From Flavonifractor sp. An10 (GTDB lineage Bacteria; Bacillota; Clostridia; Oscillospirales; Oscillospiraceae): a stretch of DNA of 64,000 nt. The stretch covers positions 62,001 to 126,000 of the forward strand of contig NZ_NFMB01000011.1 of NCBI RefSeq assembly GCF_002161215.1, written 5' to 3'. The position numbers and the translations under genes were made by a program. The notes beneath the pieces are model-generated. The model was not told where the DNA came from. It was given only the letters and a program-made list of their open reading frames with translations, and ran no database searches. Positions within the stretch are counted from its first letter, which is position 1. Every line of letters starts with the position of its first letter. Below, one piece after another: positions 58,040 to 64,000 of the stretch.

Positions 58040-59240
58040 GGCATGCACCTCCTTCCGGCATGTGTTTCTGCCACGGTTTCAGGTCCTGCCCCAGGAGATC
58101 TTCCAGAAAGCCGCCCACGATATGGCTGGCTTCCTGCTGCATGTCCGGCGTCACATGGGTGTAGGTGTCCAGGGTGAAGCTGGCGTTGGTGTGGCCCAGA
58201 ATGCCGGACAGGGTCTTGGCGTCCACGCCGCTGGTGAGGGCATGGGTGGCAAAGGTATGCCTTAAATCGTGGAATCGGATCGCAGGCAAGCCCGCCTCTC
58301 TTAAGATCCGCTTCATCCAGTAGTAGGCGGCGCTGGGGCGCACCGGTTTCTCCGGAGCCAGAGGTTCCGGGAAGATCCACTGACTGATGGCGTGCTGTTT
58401 CCGCTCCCGCAGACGCTGGACGGTGCTGGGCGGCAGGCGGATGGTCCGCCGGCCCTGGCTGGTCTTTGTCTCACCGATCTCCAGCTCTCCGGCCTTGGGG
58501 ACATTCACGGACCGAAGAATCTTCAGCGTCCCGGCCTTCTCATCGAAGTCCTGCCACATGAGGCCGCAGATCTCGCCCCGGCGCAGGCCGGTGGTCAGCT
58601 CCGTGTAGAAGAAGTCCCGCCAGATCTCGTTGCGGTCCACCGCCGCCAGGAAGATGTCCATCTGCTCCTTCGTGAGGATATGCTTGGGACGATGGTTGGC
58701 CTTGGGCACCACGGCCCCGTCGGTGGGGTTCCGGGCGATCACATGGGCCGCCTCCGCATCTTTCAGGCACCGGTGGAGCATGGCGTGGATGCGGAGCACC
58801 ATGGTGTCCGACAGTTCGTGCCCGTGCTCCGGGTGCTCACGGACCCGGCCCTCGTGTTTCAGCTTTCGGTACAGCTTCTGGATGTCCATGCGGGTCACCC
58901 GGGAGACGATTTTATCCCCCAGATAGGGCTTGATGTAGCACCGGATGAACTGCTCGTAGCTGCGCAGGGTGTTGGGCCGCAGGGTGGCGGCGCCGTAGTC
59001 CTCCATCCACCGGTCCAGCCATTCACCCAGGGTCATGCGGCTGTCCTCGGTGAGCTCCACATCCTGAAAGGCCTCCAGGTCCCGGTGGAGCTTGTCCAGC
59101 AGTTCCTTCTGGGTCTTTGCCAGGACATACCGGAAGATGGGCTCGCCGTTTTGCTTGTGTCCCACCACGATGCGGCCCTCCCAGCGGCCGTCCTCCCGCT
59201 TTCGGACCATGCCGTCGCCGGACGGCCTGCGTTTTGCCAT
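58032..59240 (-). CDS. int: Tyrosine recombinase/integrase
   Basis: 402 residues. AP2-like domain (SGDGMVRKREDGRWEGRIVVGH), core-binding domain (TLGEWLDRWMEDYG), catalytic Arg in TTGLRRGEICGLMWQD, RFHDLRHTFATHAL, LGHTNASF and Tyr in LDTYTHVT; all catalytic residues are intact. Tandem to and overlapping with the second integrase, so the two are probably co-translated and may act together or alternately. It starts three bases after the DUF6809-like gene ends. Confidence 0.92.
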   Translation of the reverse strand: MAKRRPSGDGMVRKREDGRWEGRIVVGHKQNGEPIFRYVLAKTQKELLDKLHRDLEAFQDVELTEDSRMTLGEWLDRWMEDYGAATLRPNTLRSYEQFIRCYIKPYLGDKIVSRVTRMDIQKLYRKLKHEGRVREHPEHGHELSDTMVLRIHAMLHRCLKDAEAAHVIARNPTDGAVVPKANHRPKHILTKEQMDIFLAAVDRNEIWRDFFYTELTTGLRRGEICGLMWQDFDEKAGTLKILRSVNVPKAGELEIGETKTSQGRRTIRLPPSTVQRLRERKQHAISQWIFPEPLAPEKPVRPSAAYYWMKRILREAGLPAIRFHDLRHTFATHALTSGVDAKTLSGILGHTNASFTLDTYTHVTPDMQQEASHIVGGFLEDLLGQDLKPWQKHMPEGGACHG

Positions 59241-59243
59241 GGG

Positions 59244-59546
59244 CTATTCCTCCTTGTTTGGGTCGAGCAGACTGCCGTCATCCTCGTCCAGGGCCTCCAG
59301 GAGCATGCGAACCCCCAGGCGGAAACCCAGGATGAAGTTCTCCAGGGCCATGGTGCTGCCGATCTCATTCTCCGCGTTGATGAGCCGGAGCAGCAGTGCT
59401 TTTTCTTTGTCTTCCAGCAGAGCGGTGAGCTTTTCCTCGCACTCCGCTGACAGTTCCATGGCCTTTTTTAGTGCAGTCCCCGATTTGACGATCTGATCAT
59501 TGGGGGTGATGTTTCCAAAGTACAGATTTTCCAGTGTGTCGCGCAT
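59244..59546 (-). CDS. DUF6809-like protein of mobilizable elements
   Basis: 100 residues, all-helical. MRDTLENLYFGNITPNDQ, then LINAENEIGSTMALENFILGFRLGVRMLLEAL, is the pattern of small proteins often found just upstream of element integrases. Function unknown. AAAGGAGG precedes the ATG. A truncated relative lies at 46.6 kb. Confidence 0.6.
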   Translation of the reverse strand: MRDTLENLYFGNITPNDQIVKSGTALKKAMELSAECEEKLTALLEDKEKALLLRLINAENEIGSTMALENFILGFRLGVRMLLEALDEDDGSLLDPNKEE

Positions 59547-59693
59547 GTGTGCCGCCTCCTTTGTCAGCAACACACAATACCCGAACTTCCTCCAAATAGC
59601 CACCCCCAACCGCAACTATTTTCAGAAAGTTATCATCTGCGGGCAGGATTTTATCTTTGTATTGCGGTCCAGATTTTGATATGCCTGCCATAG

Positions 59694-59722
59694 AAAAACC
59701 GCCTGCATCTCTGCAGACGGTT
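59694..59722 (-). terminator. Terminator of the toxin-antitoxin operon
   Basis: AACCG-CTGCA stem with mirror arm and a short loop; five T on the minus strand. Confidence 0.75.
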
Positions 59723-59761
59723 CCGGTGACAAATCGTTTCTCCCTATGAAGAAGATTGTCT

Positions 59762-60097
59762 CTATTCGTTTGTTTCGTCGTCCTGCACATCTCCAAAGAG
59801 GATGCGAAGATAATCCCGGCGGCCGTAGAGCACACGATCCACATAGACATCGTTGTCAAGAACTCGGTAAAAAGTGAGGTAACTGCCGGTCACCAGGAAA
59901 CGATAGTCACTCTCGACATCGGCAATCGAGGACAGGGACGTGCCAATCAGACTGTGCTCCCGCAATCTGCGGATGTCCTTTGTGATGTTCCGTACCGTGG
60001 AGATCGCTGCGCTGGGATTTTCCAAATTCTTTGCGATATAGGACTTGATCCCGGCCAAATCAGCCTGCGCCTCGTCGGATAAATGCAGGTTATTCAT
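59762..60097 (-). CDS. RelE/ParE-family toxin
   Basis: 111 residues. LHLSDEAQADLAGIKSYIAKNL is the first helix pair and VLDNDVYVDRVLYGRRDYLRILFG the C-terminal strand region of ParE-type toxins. RelE members cut ribosome-bound mRNA and ParE members poison gyrase; the lack of clear RelE catalytic residues and the C-terminal RRDYLRILFG favour ParE. Overlaps the antitoxin gene by eight bases. Probably stabilises the mobile element. Confidence 0.85.
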   Translation of the reverse strand: MNNLHLSDEAQADLAGIKSYIAKNLENPSAAISTVRNITKDIRRLREHSLIGTSLSSIADVESDYRFLVTGSYLTFYRVLDNDVYVDRVLYGRRDYLRILFGDVQDDETNE

Positions 60098-60344
60098 CTG
60101 CGATTCCGAGATGTTTTTCTACGGCCTCCAGCGTCAACCAGCCCTTTTCCTCCCCGGACTTGCGGCCCTTGGCCAGCTCGTTCATCAGCCGGAGGGTGGC
60201 CTGTGTCCGCTCATAGTCCTGCATGTCCACGATGGCGTAGCGGCCCCGGCCATTCTTCGTCAGAAAAACCGGAGCGCCAACTGCCACGTCATGCAGGACC
60301 TCCGTGTAATTACGCAGATCAGAGATGGGTTTGATGTTCGGCAT
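60090..60344 (-). CDS. Phd/YefM-family antitoxin
   Basis: 84 residues. MPNIKPISDLRNYTEVLHDVAVGAPVFLTKNG is the DNA-binding and dimerisation part of Phd/YefM; the C-terminal helix (GWLTLEAVEKHLG) would wrap the toxin. ATG chosen for AAAGGGG upstream. It represses its own promoter together with the toxin (family knowledge). Confidence 0.85.
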   Translation of the reverse strand: MPNIKPISDLRNYTEVLHDVAVGAPVFLTKNGRGRYAIVDMQDYERTQATLRLMNELAKGRKSGEEKGWLTLEAVEKHLGIADE

Positions 60345-60369
60345 GGTATTCAGCCCCTTTCTTGCCCTT

Positions 60370-60398
60370 AGTATACCTCGATCTGCTGTAAAATTCAA
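60370..60398 (-). promoter_or_regulatory. Sigma-A promoter of the toxin-antitoxin operon
   Basis: Minus strand TTGAAT, 17 bases, TATACT, about 25 bases before the antitoxin start. Confidence 0.75.
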
Positions 60399-60431
60399 CG
60401 GCATTTTTTACTGCGGTTTCGTTGGCGATTG

Positions 60432-62240
60432 CTACCACCCCATGGTCATGCCGCCCATGTCCTGCCGGGGAGTTTCCTCATGGTCATCCGGCTTGTGGCC
60501 CATGGCGATCTTCTTTTCCTGGATTTTCCGCCGCAGCTTTCGGTCCACCCGCTGTCCCACGGGGGCGGCAGGAGGCACCGAGTTGTCACGAAAGATCTGA
60601 CTCAAATGATGGAGCAGCCGGGTTGCCGACAGGAACACATTGGGCCTGCGCGCCTGATCGAAGTGCTTCAGAAAGAAGGCGGCGTACTCGTTTCCCTGTT
60701 CCGCCGATTCATAGAAATAACCCCAGGCCTGCTCCCGGTCCTGTTTGACATCCTGGCCGGTGAGGTACAGCTTTCCCAGAGTGTACTGGGCGTACTGGTT
60801 GCCCTGCTGGGCGGACTCGGTGAGGTAGGCCACCGCTTTGGGCACGTCTTTCGGGACATCTTTTCCTTCCAGATACAGTTTTCCCAGGCGGTAGGCGGCG
60901 CAGGAGTTCCCCTGCGCCGCCGCTTTTTCATACCAGGATACCACCTCTTCCGTTCGGTTTTGACTTTGCAGAAGTTTTCCCAGCGCATACTGAGCGAAGT
61001 CATATCCCGCGTCAGCCGCCCGCCGGAACCACAGCTCCGCCTGCTGGTCATCAGGGAGCACGCCTCGCCCCTCCCGCCAGCATTTGCCCAGCTGGTAGGC
61101 CGCCAGGGGGAAACCTCTCTGCCAGAGCTGCTCCAGCACCTGTACCTGCTCCGCTTTTTCACTCTCTGGGTTTTCGTACTCCTCCAGCACCTCCTTGGCA
61201 CTCTGGTAGGCCTCGGTCATCTGCCAGTCGGAGTCCCAGGCGAAGTACACCGCATCCTGGTCCTCATCCACTTCATCTCTCATGCGGGCGTCCTCGAAGG
61301 TAAACGTACCGAGCCGGAGCCGCTCCGCCTCCCCGATGACCATATTCTTGATGGCTTTGAACTCCTTCTGCCGGGAGAGGGGCAGGTGTTCTCTGGGGGC
61401 GTCCTTGTAGTAACGTTCCAGCTCGTCCCGAAGCTGATTCCACTGTTCGTAGCACTCCGCCACCTCGGGAACTTTGGCCAGTTCGTCCACGATAGCGTCC
61501 ACCTGCGCCTTCACCGGCTTTTTCAGGTAGCCGTAGACCTTCTTGCCCTTATGGTCCTCCAGCATTTTGGCCAGCGTCTCCATCTGCTCCGCGATGACCG
61601 GACTGTGGCACAAGCCTGTCTCCATCTCCCGAATGAGCCGCCCCATGGCCTCCGTTGCCGCATCCCGCACTTGGCTGTAGGACAGATCTTTTTTCTGGTA
61701 GAGAGACAGCAGCTCGTCCCGGAAGATCTCATTGGACAGCTGGGAGCGCATGTTCTCGATACCTTTTTCCGTGAGATACCCCTGCTTGGGGTCTGCCGAC
61801 CAGACCATCATGTGGATGTGGGGGTGGTGCTTTTCGTCGTGGAAGGCGGCCCGCCATCGGAAGCTGCTGGGCGAAATTTTCATGGCCTGAGCCAGTTCCG
61901 TCTGATGGGCCAGCAATAACCTGCGCCAGCTCTCGCTGTTTTCATAGCCCAGCCGGTGGGCGTCCTCCCGTTTCAGAGAGTAGACAAAGGTCCACACCGG
62001 CCCGGTGTGCCCGTTGATCTCCTCCATGGTGTTCTCCAGATCGGCAGGACCGTCGGCGGAGAACAGACCGTGAGAGCGGGGACGCTCCGCCATGTATTCC
62101 AGGTAGCCGCCGCCGTCATGGGAGGGGGGCGGAGCCTCGATCAGCTCCACACCCTCCCGGGTGGCGATGTACTCGGCGTAGTGTCCGCCGCCGTTTCCCG
62201 GCTTGATGTAGCCTGACTTCTGGATCAACCCCGGCATCAC
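60432..62240 (-). CDS. MobP-type relaxase with C-terminal Sel1 repeats
   Basis: 602 residues; a diverged paralogue of the relaxase in module A. Metal-site histidines are in KHHPHIHMMVWS, with FRWRAAFHDEKH before them. About five Sel1 repeats follow (AADAGYDFAQYALGK, AAAQGNSCAAYRLGKLYLEG, SAQQGNQYAQYTLGKLYLTGQD). Both relaxases end in nearly the same basic tail (RKLRRKIQ.KKIAMGHKPDDHEE), probably a functional contact. The ATG overlaps the RHH gene stop. Needs a helper conjugation system. Confidence 0.87.
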   Translation of the reverse strand: MMPGLIQKSGYIKPGNGGGHYAEYIATREGVELIEAPPPSHDGGGYLEYMAERPRSHGLFSADGPADLENTMEEINGHTGPVWTFVYSLKREDAHRLGYENSESWRRLLLAHQTELAQAMKISPSSFRWRAAFHDEKHHPHIHMMVWSADPKQGYLTEKGIENMRSQLSNEIFRDELLSLYQKKDLSYSQVRDAATEAMGRLIREMETGLCHSPVIAEQMETLAKMLEDHKGKKVYGYLKKPVKAQVDAIVDELAKVPEVAECYEQWNQLRDELERYYKDAPREHLPLSRQKEFKAIKNMVIGEAERLRLGTFTFEDARMRDEVDEDQDAVYFAWDSDWQMTEAYQSAKEVLEEYENPESEKAEQVQVLEQLWQRGFPLAAYQLGKCWREGRGVLPDDQQAELWFRRAADAGYDFAQYALGKLLQSQNRTEEVVSWYEKAAAQGNSCAAYRLGKLYLEGKDVPKDVPKAVAYLTESAQQGNQYAQYTLGKLYLTGQDVKQDREQAWGYFYESAEQGNEYAAFFLKHFDQARRPNVFLSATRLLHHLSQIFRDNSVPPAAPVGQRVDRKLRRKIQEKKIAMGHKPDDHEETPRQDMGGMTMGW

Positions 62241-62650
62241 TCAGCCTCCTGTTGATAGCGGACAGCGTCCTCGAAACTGATTTCACCGTTGGTTTCCTTC
62301 ACCTCTTTGACGCACCGGACGCGAGCTTTCCGCAGCTGATCCGGGTCGATCTCTATGTCGGCGGCCAGGATATTCCCCATGAGGTTTTGATCCACCGACA
62401 GCTTGAACAGCAGGTGTCCCATCCGTTTACCGAATGCATTCAGCTTGCCTTCCAGCACATCGGCGAGAACCCGGGGCAGGTAAGCATCGGCAGATTCTGC
62501 GTCCAGGTAACCGGAGTAGAAACGGATGGCCTTTTCGATAAATTCATTTCTGGTGGAGCAGTTATCTTGCTGGTAGCGCGATTCCACCTCGGTCCAGGCG
62601 GATTTACTGAGCCAGACGGAATGTTTCTTATTTTCCTTTTTCAAATTCAA
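62237..62650 (-). CDS. Ribbon-helix-helix mobilization protein (MobC-like)
   Basis: 137 residues. RHH pattern KKHSVWLSKSAWTEVESRY, then TRNEFIEKAIRFYSGYL, and an Arg/Lys-rich C-terminal helix, as in the module A counterpart. TTG start six bases after AGGAGAGG. Overlaps the relaxase gene, so the two form the relaxosome pair. Confidence 0.7.
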   Translation of the reverse strand: MNLKKENKKHSVWLSKSAWTEVESRYQQDNCSTRNEFIEKAIRFYSGYLDAESADAYLPRVLADVLEGKLNAFGKRMGHLLFKLSVDQNLMGNILAADIEIDPDQLRKARVRCVKEVKETNGEISFEDAVRYQQEAE

Positions 62651-63068
62651 AATCCTCTCCTTATTGCATCAGCGCCGCCCGAAAGCCTGTCACAGCGGGG
62701 ATTCAGGCGGCTTTTGAGAAAAAACAGCGCCAATCTCAAATCGGGTTAGTCGGAACAGCGCCAACTCCAACCCCTGAAACCGCCCGCACTGCGGGCGGAA
62801 GTGACCGCCCAGGCGCCATAAAAGCGCCAGGACTTTCTCCTGCTCCTCGTCGTCGCAAGCTCCACATCCCTCGTTTCCGCCCCGGAGGGGCGAAAACTCA
62901 CTCGTTCCACTGTTCCGCCTCTCCCCAGCGAACCCGCTCCGCTGGGCTTCGCCGGGGGCCCCATTTTGCCCTCTTCCGAAGCGCCCCCCGAAATCGGGCC
63001 AAATCCGCCCCGAAACCGCCGGGAGGGGCAGGGACTCTGCCCTGTCCCCAAAGAGGGCACACAGCGGC
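62651..63068 (-). other. Non-coding gap with candidate oriT of module B
   Basis: About 420 bases. Carries the two blocks shared with module A: CCCGCACTGCGGG (62783-62795) followed by GGAAGTGACCG, and GGGGCAGGGACTCTGCCC (63025-63042). A minus-strand frame spans part of it but its composition (Arg/Ser/Gly-rich) looks non-coding. Confidence 0.5.
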
Positions 63069-63452
63069 TCACAGGCCGTTACACGGGGAGAGTCGCTTGT
63101 TGCAGGGAACGGTGTACTGCGGCAGAAAAATCCGGCAGTATTCCTCCGGGCCGGACACCAGATGCCGGCGTATCATCTCGCCGCACTGAAACATCTGGAA
63201 CACCGCATTTCGATAGCAGGCCTTGATTTCCTCACGGCACTCTCTCGCAAAGATTCTTTGTTCATCTGTCAGGGTTCCACGGCTCTCATCGCAGAGGAAC
63301 AGGGCCACCCCGTCTTCGTCGATAGACTCCTCGTGCGTACGGTTCCACCTGTTGACAATGTACCGCCGCATGTCTATGGTGCGCCGTGCTGACAGAGACG
63401 GGTCCTGCTCGATCATGCAGTCGATCATCTGCATCAGCATCCGGATGCACAC
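63069..63452 (-). CDS. 127-aa protein of unknown function
   Basis: Predicted helical (DMRRYIVNRWNRTHEESIDE; TDEQRIFARECREEIKACYRNAVFQMFQ). No family recognised. GTG start overlapping the HTH gene, after GAACGGA. It has no counterpart at this position in module A. Confidence 0.5.
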   Translation of the reverse strand: MCIRMLMQMIDCMIEQDPSLSARRTIDMRRYIVNRWNRTHEESIDEDGVALFLCDESRGTLTDEQRIFARECREEIKACYRNAVFQMFQCGEMIRRHLVSGPEEYCRIFLPQYTVPCNKRLSPCNGL

Positions 63453-63874
63453 TCCGTTCTCTCCAGCGCCGCCATGCGTTGTTCCGCTCTCTGTCGTTCC
63501 AGCGCCAGGTCAGCCGCATGGAGCTGCCGCTCATAGAACTGTTCGATGGACATCTGGACGGGCAGGATGTAGTAACGCAGACAGCCGTTGAGGGTGCGGC
63601 CGTCCCGAGTGGTGACGGTGGTGCGCTCCGTTCGGATCAGACCACGGTCCTCCAGCTCGGTCACATACTTGCGCACCGTGTTGACGCTCATCCCCACCGC
63701 CTCTCCGATAGTCCGGTAGCTGGCCACACACTGGTAGGTCCTCCGATCCTCCCGATGGAGGAGAAACCCGTAGACAGCAATTGCCCCGGCAGACAGTCCC
63801 AGGGAGAAGATCTCGTTGGGGAGGGGGAAGTAGTTCTTGATGGGATCCCGCTTGGGCCAGTGCTGTTTTCTCAT
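63434..63874 (-). CDS. Winged-helix protein, replication/transfer regulator type
   Basis: 146 residues. MRKQHWPKRDPIKNYFPLPNEI and the helix-turn-helix SYRTIGEAVGMSVNTVRKYVTELEDRGLIRTER are clearly paralogous to the protein at the same place in module A. ATG overlaps the excisionase-like gene stop (ATGA). Probably controls replication or transfer genes of the element. Confidence 0.65.
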   Translation of the reverse strand: MRKQHWPKRDPIKNYFPLPNEIFSLGLSAGAIAVYGFLLHREDRRTYQCVASYRTIGEAVGMSVNTVRKYVTELEDRGLIRTERTTVTTRDGRTLNGCLRYYILPVQMSIEQFYERQLHAADLALERQRAEQRMAALERTECASGC

Positions 63875-64000
63875 TTGGCACCTCCCGACTGTCCCTCCGC
63901 CCACTGAATGAACTTCTCTTTCGGAACTACCATACGGCTCCCCACCCGCAGCGTGGGGAAGCCGGGGTCATTGAGCAGCTCGTAGGCGGTGGAGATGGAC
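63871..64000 (-). CDS. Excisionase-like helix-turn-helix protein (cut by window edge)
   Basis: The last 42 codons are visible: STAYELLNDPGFPTLRVGSR, then MVVPKEKFIQWAEG. This is the wing part of the MerR-like excisionase pattern and matches the second excisionase-like protein of module A. Confidence 0.65.
   Translation of the reverse strand, partial: SISTAYELLNDPGFPTLRVGSRMVVPKEKFIQWAEGQSGGAK

Larger units (their letters stand above)
56453..64000 (-). mobile_element. Integrative mobilizable element, module B (runs off the window)
   Basis: Minus-strand order from the right edge: excisionase-like, HTH protein, 127-aa protein, oriT-like gap, RHH protein, MobP relaxase, toxin-antitoxin, DUF6809-like protein and two integrases. 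Same core order as module A. Confidence 0.7.

Overview
The window reads as a chromosome segment from a high-GC gut-type member of the Clostridia, most like the Oscillospirales (the Flavonifractor / Lawsonibacter / Pseudoflavonifractor kind). This is inferred from gene content and composition, not from a search. The evidence is strong AGGAGG ribosome binding sites, sigma-A promoters with 17-base spacers, a DUF4317 protein, a BlaI/M56 pair, and integrative elements of the MobP-relaxase type.

Backbone, 1-27.9 kb, GC-rich. A sigma-54 activator sits upstream of an amidohydrolase operon that carries its own -24/-12 promoter. Divergent from it is an isolated rpoB-rpoC pair; the usual rplJ-rplL and rpsL-rpsG neighbours are absent and RpoB ends in a long aspartate-rich tail. 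Then follow a polytopic membrane protein (glycosyltransferase-like), DUF4317, a small conserved protein, an SH3-NlpC/P60 cell-wall hydrolase, a BlaI-M56 sensor operon with a palindromic operator, a two-component system, a MacA/MacB-type efflux operon and two small flavodoxin-like proteins. Arrays of stem-loops follow rpoC and the histidine kinase.

Junction, 27.9-28.3 kb. One intact tRNA-Pro(UGG) is preceded by two decayed copies. A 3' half of a tRNA-Pro reappears at 51.7 kb, so the tRNA looks like an integration site and 28.2-51.7 kb like an island.

Island, 28.4-51.7 kb. It starts with an AT-rich Gabija-type pair (OLD-family ATPase/TOPRIM nuclease plus UvrD-like helicase). Next comes a mobilizable element: integrase, excisionase, MobP relaxase with Sel1 repeats, RHH protein, a possible oriT, HTH proteins, and a sigma-like regulator behind a promoter carrying a LexA-type box. 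Then a type I restriction-modification operon (hsdM-X2-hsdS-X1-hsdR) with two unidentified genes interleaved and four 12-bp TAEL repeats in hsdS. Last are a recombinase pair, one member split by an IS256-family element with an 8-bp target duplication, and a DUF4143 ATPase.

Unassigned operon, 51.8-56.0 kb, AT-rich, minus strand. Four overlapping genes encode a membrane-anchored NACHT/STAND-type NTPase, a 123-aa protein, a 132-aa protein beginning with a GFVTNSSSTNF motif, and a radical SAM/SPASM-like enzyme with unusual cysteine spacing. A sigma-A promoter and a leader terminator precede it. This is the best candidate here for an undescribed (probably defence) system.

Second mobilizable element, 56.4-64 kb and beyond. 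Two overlapping integrases, a DUF6809-like protein, a Phd/ParE-type toxin-antitoxin pair, a second MobP-Sel1 relaxase with its RHH partner, a second oriT-like region and HTH/excisionase genes are arranged like the first element.
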